Shown piece by piece: positions 1 through 7,592 of a DNA stretch of 37,417 nucleotides (the first letter of the stretch is position 1; each line of letters begins with the position of its first letter). The translations under genes were made by a program, and so were the position numbers. Under the pieces are notes generated by a model that had not been told where the DNA came from, did not search any database, and worked only from the letters and a program-made list of their open reading frames with translations. Source of the DNA: 1-14-2-50-31-20 sp965370315 (GTDB lineage Bacteria; Bacteroidota; Ignavibacteria; Ignavibacteriales; Melioribacteraceae); contig CBDUTO010000030.1 of NCBI GenBank assembly GCA_965370315.1, forward strand, positions 1 to 37,417. The letters are read 5' to 3'.

Positions 1-60
1 TGTACTCACGAAAATGGGATAAATTTTTACCCTAAGTTTGTTTTATCGTATTTGGACAAA

Positions 61-90
61 AAAAAAGGAAGTTAAAAACTTCCTTTTTTT
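61..90. terminator. Rho-independent terminator of the ABC operon
   Basis: A perfect 10-bp stem (AAAGGAAGTT at 64-73, AACTTCCTTT at 77-86) with a 3-nt loop is flanked by A and T runs, so it can work in both directions. It lies just past the stop of the minus-strand gene at 127 and is the natural end of the three-gene ABC operon. Bases 1-60 hold no gene that I can see. Confidence 0.85.
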
Positions 91-126
91 TATAAATACT
101 ATTTTAGTTATTAAGCGAGGTAAGCC

Positions 127-1368
127 TTAATTTTCGTCTCTAATTAGAAGAACTGCAATTAGTCCATAAATTCCAGTAAATAAAACTATTAGTAAATCCA
201 TAATCTTAGTTGAATTTTTTCTTTTAAATTTAGTAGTAAGAAGAACAAGACCAATTAGAAATGCAATTATATTACCAATTAAATATTCAAAACCAGAAAC
301 TTCAGTATAGAAATTAATAAAAGAATTATTATTATCTTCAAATGAAATCTTAAATGGGAAAATAGACTTAGAGATTATTCCAACCATACTCTCCTCATTC
401 GATTCCCATTCATCATAATATGTATCTATAACTTTATAATTTCTATCTGTGATAATTGACCTAATACTATTCTGATTTCTAAAAGAAATTTCTCGATAGA
501 GTAAATTGCCTTTAAATATTAATTTATAATTAGCACAGTCATATCCATCCGAAGGGAGTTCAATTATTTTATAATTATCATAAGTAATTAGGAATAGTCT
601 ATTATCTTCGGTAATCATCAAAGCATAAAACTCTTTCAGATTCATTTCTCGCACTACTACAAATTTAACGTTAATATCAGAGGGTAAATTTATTTTAACA
701 ACATATGGTTTGTTTTTAACTCTCTTCAAATGAAAGAGATCACCCTCGTTATCAATAATAAAATAACCTTCATCAAATGGTTTTCTTGTTGTTGGATTTC
801 CGAACATTCTTTTTGCTGGGAAATGGAATCCTTTACTAATTAGTTCATCATTAAAAAGTTTGCTTAATTCAGGAAGAACACTATTTGATTCAGAATCAAT
901 AAACTGAAGTTCATCTGCAATTCTAATAAATTCAACAGGCATACTTAAATCTGGTCTACCAGGTTTAGATTCCAATAGAGGAGCAATAGGAATTTTATAA
1001 GAAAATATATCTGAAGAGCGTACAGAGAAATAGATTCCATTTAATCTCAATTCTTGTAGATCAATAGGAATACCTTGTATTGTATCTGGCATTTCCTCTC
1101 TGTACAATAATTGTTTATAATTGAAGAAAGGTGTCAATCGTTCAAATTCCTCTCTTGATAGCTCGTTCCCCTTAGAATCTGTTCTTTGAAGATTTCCATC
1201 TTTAAATTCTGTAAATACAAATTCATTTGAAATTGAACTATAATAAACATATGGCTTAGCTATTGACTTTGAAAATAGTCTTGAATAAAATTCTGGAAGA
1301 ACTAATGAAAAAGAGACTATTAAAGAAAAAATCAAAAGATATCTTGCAATTTTAGCTGAAGTAATCAT
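127..1368 (-). CDS. ABC-operon membrane protein, DUF4857-like
   Basis: A 413-residue protein with one N-terminal membrane segment (about residues 7-27), a long soluble extracytoplasmic part rich in beta-strand-like sequence, and two membrane helices at the C-terminus (about 360-380 and 388-408). The layout and the neighbours (permease and ATPase in one operon) resemble the DUF4857 proteins found beside ABC exporters in Bacteroidota. That family assignment is from memory and unproven. The start overlaps the stop of the permease gene as ATGA and has an upstream GAGAGG Shine-Dalgarno, so the genes are translationally coupled. It is the last gene before the terminator at 61-90. It probably acts as an accessory subunit of the transporter; the substrate is unknown. 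Confidence 0.6.
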   Translation of the reverse strand: MITSAKIARYLLIFSLIVSFSLVLPEFYSRLFSKSIAKPYVYYSSISNEFVFTEFKDGNLQRTDSKGNELSREEFERLTPFFNYKQLLYREEMPDTIQGIPIDLQELRLNGIYFSVRSSDIFSYKIPIAPLLESKPGRPDLSMPVEFIRIADELQFIDSESNSVLPELSKLFNDELISKGFHFPAKRMFGNPTTRKPFDEGYFIIDNEGDLFHLKRVKNKPYVVKINLPSDINVKFVVVREMNLKEFYALMITEDNRLFLITYDNYKIIELPSDGYDCANYKLIFKGNLLYREISFRNQNSIRSIITDRNYKVIDTYYDEWESNEESMVGIISKSIFPFKISFEDNNNSFINFYTEVSGFEYLIGNIIAFLIGLVLLTTKFKRKNSTKIMDLLIVLFTGIYGLIAVLLIRDEN

Positions 1369-2033
1369 TTTGCACCTCTCTTAAATCTTAATCCAGACAA
1401 AATGTGTAATCCAGTAAAAGTAAGAACAATTAGTAATAGTGGAAATAATATTAGTTTGTACGTTACATATCCAGTATTAATTAATAACGGATTTATCAAA
1501 ATAAATCCAACAATTGAAATTATAATTCTTCTTGTCCATAATGGTTCTATCATTACTGCAGCAACAAAATAATATGAGACAAATGCAGATAAAAACCAAG
1601 GAATAATTGTTAAAATGGTAGCGGTAGTAATTTCATGAGGAAATACAATATTACTTGCAACAATTAGCATGAGAATAAATGGAAGGAATAAACCTAACAA
1701 TATCATAGTTCCGTATGCATTAAGAAATATAAATACACTGTTTTCTTTTAGTGGAAGATGCAGAGTTAATTTCAATTTCATATCCAATATCTCTGGCAAA
1801 TATTGAAAAACCCCAAGTAATAATCCTATAAACAAAGGGATATATTTGATAGAACCAAAGAACATATAATTTTTATAAACTACAACATTCCAAATATCAA
1901 ATGCACTATTAAATTCAACAGCCGCACGTAAATTTGAAAAAATATAAATGAGGGTAACAATCTCTAAACTCAATCCAACCAGTGCAACCCATCTCAGTTT
2001 TAGCCATTCTTTATAAGCTAACGATTTATACAT
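1365..2033 (-). CDS. ABC transporter permease subunit
   Basis: A 222-residue, very hydrophobic protein with about six predicted membrane helices (roughly residues 17-33, 60-78, 100-128, 138-160, 170-185 and 192-213) and no soluble domain. It lies between the ATPase gene (12 bp upstream) and the DUF4857-like gene (overlapping by 4 bp), and the start has a GGAGAG Shine-Dalgarno. This is the expected position and size for the membrane partner of the ATPase, in the style of ABC-2 exporters. No substrate-specific motif is visible. The role as permease is inferred from topology and operon context rather than from a recognised signature. Confidence 0.65.
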   Translation of the reverse strand: MYKSLAYKEWLKLRWVALVGLSLEIVTLIYIFSNLRAAVEFNSAFDIWNVVVYKNYMFFGSIKYIPLFIGLLLGVFQYLPEILDMKLKLTLHLPLKENSVFIFLNAYGTMILLGLFLPFILMLIVASNIVFPHEITTATILTIIPWFLSAFVSYYFVAAVMIEPLWTRRIIISIVGFILINPLLINTGYVTYKLILFPLLLIVLTFTGLHILSGLRFKRGAK

Positions 2034-2045
2034 TAAACTCTCCTA

Positions 2046-2930
2046 TTAATATTTACCAGTAAGTCCAATAAAGGCATCTTCAAGATCCATTGGATTATCA
2101 CTGAACTCTGTAAAATTTATACTTTTGCTTCTTAAATGATTATGAACAGTTTCTGCATCTTTAAAAGAATAAAGAGTTGCTTTGTTATTCAAAATTTCAA
2201 AATTGTTTATCACTTCATCTTTAGATATCAAATCTGTTTGTTTCGTATTAAATTGATACATTTTGAAATCTCTTTTGAATTCGTTTATTGGCATTTGAAG
2301 AACAACACCGTTGTAATCAAGAATAACAGCGTCATCTAAAAATCCATCTAAATCTTGGATAATATGGGAAGTGATAAAGATTGTTTTATTTTCAGCTTTT
2401 CCATATTCTTTAAGGAAGTCAAGAAAAAGTCTTCTGTACCCAGCATCTAAGCCCATTGAGTAATCATCAAGAATTAGTAAATCGGGATCCTGTGCGAGTA
2501 ATAATCCAAGTGTAACTTGTGATCTTTGTCCACACGACATTTTAGATATTCTTTGATTATCTAGCACTTTTAGCTTTGACATTAAATCGTAATAAACATC
2601 CCTTTTCCATTGAGGATAAAATTGTGAATAATACTTTTCGATTTGAATAATATTCATAAAAGAGTATTGAACATGTCCTTCAATCAGAAATCCAATTTTA
2701 GACTTTGTTGCAGGAGGAAGCATATAGGAATCTTCTCCCAGAATTAGACACTTACCCGATGTTGGTTTCAAGAAACCATTTAGAATATTAATTGTTGTGG
2801 TTTTGCCAGTTCCATTTTTACCAAGCAAACCGAAAATGCTTCCATTCTTAATTTTAAAATTAAGATTCTCATGCACCTTCTTACTACCATAATAATGTGT
2901 TAAATCTTTAACTTCAACTACGTATTCCAT
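2046..2930 (-). CDS. ABC transporter ATP-binding protein
   Basis: A 294-residue ABC ATPase that would power the membrane proteins encoded downstream. Walker A is GKNGTGKT at residues 37-44, the signature is MSCGQRS at 131-137, Walker B is LLILDD at 151-156, the D-loop is GLD at 160-162, and the switch histidine is H189. Two positions are unusual. The signature has Cys where LSGGQ has Gly, and the residue after the Walker B Asp is Asp156 where a catalytic Glu is normal. After about residue 215 there is an extra C-terminal domain, common in Bacteroidota exporter ATPases. It is the first gene of the operon, with a GGAG Shine-Dalgarno 5-6 nt before ATG. No substrate-binding protein is encoded nearby, which favours export. 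Confidence 0.93.
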   Translation of the reverse strand: MEYVVEVKDLTHYYGSKKVHENLNFKIKNGSIFGLLGKNGTGKTTTINILNGFLKPTSGKCLILGEDSYMLPPATKSKIGFLIEGHVQYSFMNIIQIEKYYSQFYPQWKRDVYYDLMSKLKVLDNQRISKMSCGQRSQVTLGLLLAQDPDLLILDDYSMGLDAGYRRLFLDFLKEYGKAENKTIFITSHIIQDLDGFLDDAVILDYNGVVLQMPINEFKRDFKMYQFNTKQTDLISKDEVINNFEILNNKATLYSFKDAETVHNHLRSKSINFTEFSDNPMDLEDAFIGLTGKY

Positions 2931-2982
2931 AATTCTCCGCGTTTAGTAATTATATGATTTTTGCGAAACAAGAATTTGATTA

Positions 2983-3022
2983 ATTGCAATTTCAAATCCC
3001 AAATGGGGGTAAGAAATCTTTC
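2983..3022. repeat. Degenerate TCATTTCGA-type repeat half
   Basis: The sequence here (ending in AAGAAATCTTTC) resembles the left half of the dispersed repeat that reads TCATTTCGAA...GAGAAATCTT. A better copy is at 25929-26003. An internal CCC/GGG arm remains. It lies directly beside the repeat at 3039-3130, so the two form a compound block upstream of the ABC operon. The copy is worn and the assignment is by eye. Confidence 0.4.
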
Positions 3023-3038
3023 ATTCAAACAAACATCT

Positions 3039-3130
3039 GTCATTGCGAATCCATCTCTTTTTGTTGGGAGAAGCAATCTACAACAGATTGCCACGTCGTC
3101 CAGAAAAGATTGGACTCCTCACAATGACAG
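3039..3130. repeat. Dispersed GTCATTGCGA hairpin repeat, copy 1
   Basis: About 92 bp bounded by imperfect inverted ends (GTCATTGCGA on the left, CTCACAATGACAG on the right) with an internal palindrome AGCAATCTac/acAGATTGC. Two other copies are at 34788-34872 and 36110-36188. All are intergenic, have the same end sequences and can fold into a closed stem with inner hairpins, like REP/MITE-type elements. This copy lies between the end of the polyferredoxin gene and the start of the ABC operon. Confidence 0.8.
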
Positions 3131-3149
3131 CTTATAACAAACAAGTTTC

Positions 3150-5096
3150 TTACTCTTCTCCTTCAGTAACTTTTTTAACAACTCCATCAGGTTTAGATTT
3201 AAACGGATTATCTACCAATTTAATTTCACCACCTCTAAAATGGACTCTCATTTTTTCTGCCGAGAGAGCTGCTTTCAAAGTATCTAAAGGAGTAATATCT
3301 TCTTTGAAATACACATAAGCCATTGGAGCTTCATCATATTTTGTCGAGAATCTAACAATTCCTTTCCAATTTGACAAATGACTTGATAAATAACTTAATC
3401 TTCTATATAAAGCACTCTTGCCAGCTTCTGCCATTGGATAGACTAATACACTAAGACTATCAATATCTTGTGAACTGTATTTATTGAATTTGTTATCGTA
3501 TGATTTAAACATTCCTTTTTCATATCCAAGAACAGACACCTTACTAAGCTGCTTACCATCTTCTTCAACTTCAAACTCTATCTCTCTTTTTTGAATAGAA
3601 CCATCTCTCATGTTTACTTCAATTTCTTCTGCAGTTATTAACTCTACAATTTTTGCAGAATTAAGCTTATCTCCATCATAAAAGATTTTTGTTTCAACTG
3701 GCTCACCAAAAATAGTTTCAAATCCAAAGATTGCATCACTAACTCTAAAAGCATATGTTAAATTTGTGAAATCAGTTTTGTCAAAGAAATTATCTATCCC
3801 AATTTGCACTACCGAAAGTGAATCTAAACCACTTTTAGAAGTACTTCTAACCTTTTGTTTTACTGGTTTAAATATTGCTTTCTTAACACCCATTTCTGAA
3901 ATTACTTTTGGATTGTAATATATATCAGCAGTATGAGAAACAGCGTAAGCATCAATACCAACAACACCATTTACTCTTTCCATTTGGGATTTAAATGACG
4001 ATGCACTTCCCCAACACTTAATTGAAGTTAGACCTTCTTGATGATAAACTTCAACATTATCTAACTTTTCAAAATTGCCCCAACGTTCTGAGAGGGTTAT
4101 AAATTCGTAGAAATTTGATGCAATTAAACCAGCAGCAATTAGAACTATTGTTGCAACTGGAGCAATATACTTGCCATATTTAGTTGGCATTTTATTAACA
4201 GATAAAGTTTGCTTTACTGGACAAGCGTAAATACAATCACCACACATGTTACAATCTGAATGGTTAACAGCATCGTATGATGAAACTTCAATGCCTTGTG
4301 GGCAATCAGTATTACATTTATCACATGATGGACATGTTTCATCATGGCGTGTAATTTTAAATATAGGAAATAGGAAACTCTTTTTGAAAATAACTTCACT
4401 TAAAGCTGCTAATCCAACTACTAAACCAAGTAGCCATTCTAGCCCTAATTCTGCACCAAAAAGATTAGCACCAAAATAAAGAACTGCTGCAATTACAACA
4501 ACACCTATATTTGAGAAAATATTACCAATTGCACCTAGTGGACAGACATACCTGCACCAAAACATTTTGGTAAATAATGATCCGATCACAACAATTATAA
4601 TTGTAATTATTGCATAGTACCAAACTACATCCCCATTTTGGAAGAATGTAACCCCTGCTAAATACGGATCGTATTCCTTACAAAATAATTCACTTGCATT
4701 CATAGTAATATAAATTGTATAGTACAACAATGCATATTTCATAAGTCTAAATGGACGATCTAAATACTCTGGGATAGTGAATCTAAGTTTAAATTTATCT
4801 CCAATCCTACCAAGCCATTCCATGAATGTGCCTATTGGGCAAAGGAAACTGCAGAATAATTTTCCAAAAATTACCGCACCAACAATGAGTGCAATTCCAA
4901 GCATCATTTGTACTTCACCCATTTGACAGGATGAACTACCTAGATTAAGTTTACTCATCAAAGATGATAGTCCACCAAGTGGACAATATGATTCAAAATC
5001 TGGGACGTAAGAGGAATCAACAAGTGGTCTTATTATTCCATATAAAATCATTGCAACAATTGAAAGTTGCATTGATAGTCTTAATTTATTCTTCAT
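3150..5096 (-). CDS. Membrane 4Fe-4S polyferredoxin (NapH/NosR/CcoG-like) with HMA-like tail
   Basis: A 648-residue inner-membrane electron-transfer protein. The N-terminal half has about six membrane helices and the CxxxCP motifs of the Fer4_5 family: a CPLGG at residues 38-42, CSFLCP at 82-87, and a second CRYVCP near 185. These are followed by two ferredoxin clusters, CPSCDKCNTDCP and CNMCGDCIYACP, near 255-295. After another helix (about 310-330) comes a roughly 300-residue region with segments resembling heavy-metal-associated (HMA) domains, but with a single Cys (SIKCWGS) instead of CxxC. Known relatives pass electrons from the quinone pool to periplasmic enzymes. The partner here is unknown. 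It lies downstream of the T9SS/TonB block but behind the terminator at 5147-5183, so it may have its own promoter. Confidence 0.85.
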   Translation of the reverse strand: MKNKLRLSMQLSIVAMILYGIIRPLVDSSYVPDFESYCPLGGLSSLMSKLNLGSSSCQMGEVQMMLGIALIVGAVIFGKLFCSFLCPIGTFMEWLGRIGDKFKLRFTIPEYLDRPFRLMKYALLYYTIYITMNASELFCKEYDPYLAGVTFFQNGDVVWYYAIITIIIVVIGSLFTKMFWCRYVCPLGAIGNIFSNIGVVVIAAVLYFGANLFGAELGLEWLLGLVVGLAALSEVIFKKSFLFPIFKITRHDETCPSCDKCNTDCPQGIEVSSYDAVNHSDCNMCGDCIYACPVKQTLSVNKMPTKYGKYIAPVATIVLIAAGLIASNFYEFITLSERWGNFEKLDNVEVYHQEGLTSIKCWGSASSFKSQMERVNGVVGIDAYAVSHTADIYYNPKVISEMGVKKAIFKPVKQKVRSTSKSGLDSLSVVQIGIDNFFDKTDFTNLTYAFRVSDAIFGFETIFGEPVETKIFYDGDKLNSAKIVELITAEEIEVNMRDGSIQKREIEFEVEEDGKQLSKVSVLGYEKGMFKSYDNKFNKYSSQDIDSLSVLVYPMAEAGKSALYRRLSYLSSHLSNWKGIVRFSTKYDEAPMAYVYFKEDITPLDTLKAALSAEKMRVHFRGGEIKLVDNPFKSKPDGVVKKVTEGEE

Positions 5097-5146
5097 TCAT
5101 AATTCCATATAATTTTTATTAAAAAAGATATTTTTATTAGGTTTAC

Positions 5147-5183
5147 AAAAAAAAGCAAAGGCAACTTGTTTAGTTGCCTTTGC
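5147..5183 (-). terminator. Terminator after the SBBP-repeat T9SS gene
   Basis: A perfect 12-bp stem (GCAAAGGCAACT at 5155-5166, AGTTGCCTTTGC at 5172-5183) with a 5-nt loop. On the minus strand it is followed by eight T residues (A run at 5147-5154), and it ends the transcript of the gene at 5205. Confidence 0.93.
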
Positions 5184-5204
5184 AATTTTCAAACTCTACT
5201 TCTA

Positions 5205-7499
5205 TTATTTAACTAACATCATTTTTTTAGTTGCTGTGAATTCACCTGATTCAATTCTATATACATACATTCCTGTAGTTAAATTAGATGCGTCAAATGA
5301 TACTTCATAATTTCCAACTGCTCTAACTTCATTTACTAGTGTCATTACTTCTTGACCTAGTATATTGAACACTTTTAATGTAATTAATCCACTTTCTGGT
5401 AGTGAGAATTTAATTACTGTACTTGGGTTAAATGGATTAGGATAGTTTTGCCCTAACTCATAAACTGTTGGAATTTCCATATCAGAATCAATATCAGTTA
5501 CTAATGCAAAAATATTTTCTGAATACTCACTTTTGTTTCCAGAGAAATCAACTGCAACTATTCTGTAATAATAAGTTTTACCTAACTCAACACTAGCATC
5601 GTCAAAAGAACTTTCAATTGTAGTGTAAGTTGCTGTATTCATACTATCAGGATTAAACTCTGAATCTGTTGAACGATAAATCGCATAAAATTGGAAATCT
5701 TTATCTACATTATCATCCCATGCTATTTCAACTTTATCCTCATGACCAATTGCAATAATTCCAGCAGGCACAGCAGGAGCTAAGTTATCAATTGAATAAC
5801 CACTTGCAGGATCTGACATAAAGTAATCTAGACTTGCATTAGAATGTGCAGTAACTTTAAATGTAGACCAAACAATTCCTTGATCAGTTGAATCTCCAAG
5901 AGTAGGAGAAACATAAGAGTACATGCTATTAGAAATACCATTAAAACTTCCAACTGCATCCCAGTCTTCAGTTCCTTCAATTAGTCTCCAAATAGAGAAT
6001 GATTTTGTTAACTCACTACCAGTAAACTGAATTCTTACTTTTCCACCTTGGTCATTTGGAATATCTTCTACAGCAAGAATTATTGGTGCAGAAGGTGGTG
6101 TAATATAATACATTTCACCTATCCATAAATCATAATTACCAACTATATCTGTTGTAAATGGCTCAAATTGTGCTGGAGTACTTTTATGGTTTCCAGTAAA
6201 ATAGACTTTACCATTTCCATTAATAGCAGATGAATTTAGATAATCATACTCTGTACCACCATAATTTTTAGCCCAAACAATTTCATCATAATGGAATTTT
6301 ATAATAAACATATCTCTATCGCCGTAATTCACTAAAGAATCTGTAGGGGTAACCAAATCTCCTTTAGTAACACCAGACACAAAATAATATCCATCTGAAC
6401 CAGGTACAGAGCTAATTGCTTTAGCTTGGTCTTCTCCCTCACTACCATATGTAATAGCACCTTCAGATACTCCATTTTTATCATATGCTAAAACAAAAAT
6501 GTCATCATTTCCAACAGACTCAAAAAGTTCGTTACTTGGTCCTACATAAAGTGAATCTTCAAAATATCCTGTAACAAGAATTGTTCCTGGATTATCTTCC
6601 CGTTCTTCAACGTAATCAATCCCATAACCTTTATCATCTCCAGGACCAGTTGCAGCTACTGCCCATTCATAAGTACCCAAAGAATTAAGTTTTGCTACAA
6701 AGACTTCATAACCATCAATATTAGGAAGAGTAGTTGTACCAAAAATAGCTTCCTCATTATCGTAATAACCATTAAAATAGATATCATCATTTTCATCAAG
6801 AACTAATCCACCAGAATAATCGTTATCGGCACCACCACCTGTTACACCCCAAAGTGGATTACCATTTGAATCCATTTTAATAACTAGAACTTCTCTTTCA
6901 CCTTGAGCAGTAGTTAACTCTAGTCCTTCATATTTGAACGGAAGTGTTAAAGAATCATTAACATCATAGTAACCAAGTAAAATGTAATTATCTTCACTAT
7001 CAACTTTAATGTCTGTTGGTTTATCAAAATTTTCAGTTGCGCCTTGTTTCATCCACAAATAGTTACCATCTGAATCAAGTTTTAGAACAAAAATATCAAA
7101 GGTACCTCGTGAAAATAAAGTATCCGTTTCGTTAGTCATAGTCGAGAAAAATACTCCGGCAACAATTACATTACCATAACTATCAACAGCAATAGCATTT
7201 CCTTCATCGGCACTATATCCACCATAAGATTTTGCCCATTGAATTTCATTAGCAGCATTATATTTTGCCACAAATATATCATAATTATCAAAAGGTGTAA
7301 TTGAAACACCATTTCCAAAATCAATAGTACCTTTATATTTTCCAGTAATGTATTTATTACCAGCATCATCAACACAAATATCATATGAATAGTCTGCACC
7401 TGTAGAACCATCTTGACCAACCATATCAAAAGGAGTTACTTGGCCAAAAGTAAGCGAAGTAAAAATAAGCATGGATAAAAGAATTAATAATTTTTTCAT
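5205..7499 (-). CDS. Secreted SBBP-repeat protein with T9SS type A sorting domain
   Basis: A protein of about 764 residues predicted to be exported and attached to or released from the cell surface by the type IX system. It has a signal peptide ending near FGQ, then many beta-propeller (SBBP-type) repeats of the pattern NxYITGxYxGTxDFG over about residues 25-470. Two fibronectin-III-like stretches follow (about 475-680). The end is a T9SS type A domain (NYPNPFNPST, then LTTGMYVYRIESG and KKMMLVK). I place the start at the ATG at 7499, because GAGG at 7507-7510 is 7 nt upstream; the TTG at 7505 is too close to that site. Function is unknown; such proteins may be adhesive or scaffold-like. It lies downstream of the YCF48-like gene in the same orientation. 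Confidence 0.85.
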   Translation of the reverse strand: MKKLLILLSMLIFTSLTFGQVTPFDMVGQDGSTGADYSYDICVDDAGNKYITGKYKGTIDFGNGVSITPFDNYDIFVAKYNAANEIQWAKSYGGYSADEGNAIAVDSYGNVIVAGVFFSTMTNETDTLFSRGTFDIFVLKLDSDGNYLWMKQGATENFDKPTDIKVDSEDNYILLGYYDVNDSLTLPFKYEGLELTTAQGEREVLVIKMDSNGNPLWGVTGGGADNDYSGGLVLDENDDIYFNGYYDNEEAIFGTTTLPNIDGYEVFVAKLNSLGTYEWAVAATGPGDDKGYGIDYVEEREDNPGTILVTGYFEDSLYVGPSNELFESVGNDDIFVLAYDKNGVSEGAITYGSEGEDQAKAISSVPGSDGYYFVSGVTKGDLVTPTDSLVNYGDRDMFIIKFHYDEIVWAKNYGGTEYDYLNSSAINGNGKVYFTGNHKSTPAQFEPFTTDIVGNYDLWIGEMYYITPPSAPIILAVEDIPNDQGGKVRIQFTGSELTKSFSIWRLIEGTEDWDAVGSFNGISNSMYSYVSPTLGDSTDQGIVWSTFKVTAHSNASLDYFMSDPASGYSIDNLAPAVPAGIIAIGHEDKVEIAWDDNVDKDFQFYAIYRSTDSEFNPDSMNTATYTTIESSFDDASVELGKTYYYRIVAVDFSGNKSEYSENIFALVTDIDSDMEIPTVYELGQNYPNPFNPSTVIKFSLPESGLITLKVFNILGQEVMTLVNEVRAVGNYEVSFDASNLTTGMYVYRIESGEFTATKKMMLVK

Positions 7500-7538
7500 T
7501 TTCAAACCTCATAATTAGTAAAAATTTTTAATTAACTC

Positions 7539-7579
7539 TTCCGTAAAAACAATCCATCACTAGAGTGGAATACACGGAA
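7539..7579. other. Nested hairpin between two T9SS genes
   Basis: Outer arms TTCCGT (7539-7544) and ACGGAA (7574-7579) enclose an inner imperfect stem around CACT-AG-AGTG. No T run follows on the minus strand, so this is not a standard terminator. It could be an mRNA processing or stability element or an operator in front of the SBBP-repeat gene. The support is weak. Confidence 0.3.
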
Positions 7580-7592
7580 TAGCTACTTAATT

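Noticed and set aside
3043..3318. Plus-strand open frame of 91 codons
   Set aside because: Its first part is the dispersed repeat at 3039-3130 and the rest is antisense to the polyferredoxin gene. It has no ribosome-binding site or recognisable product.
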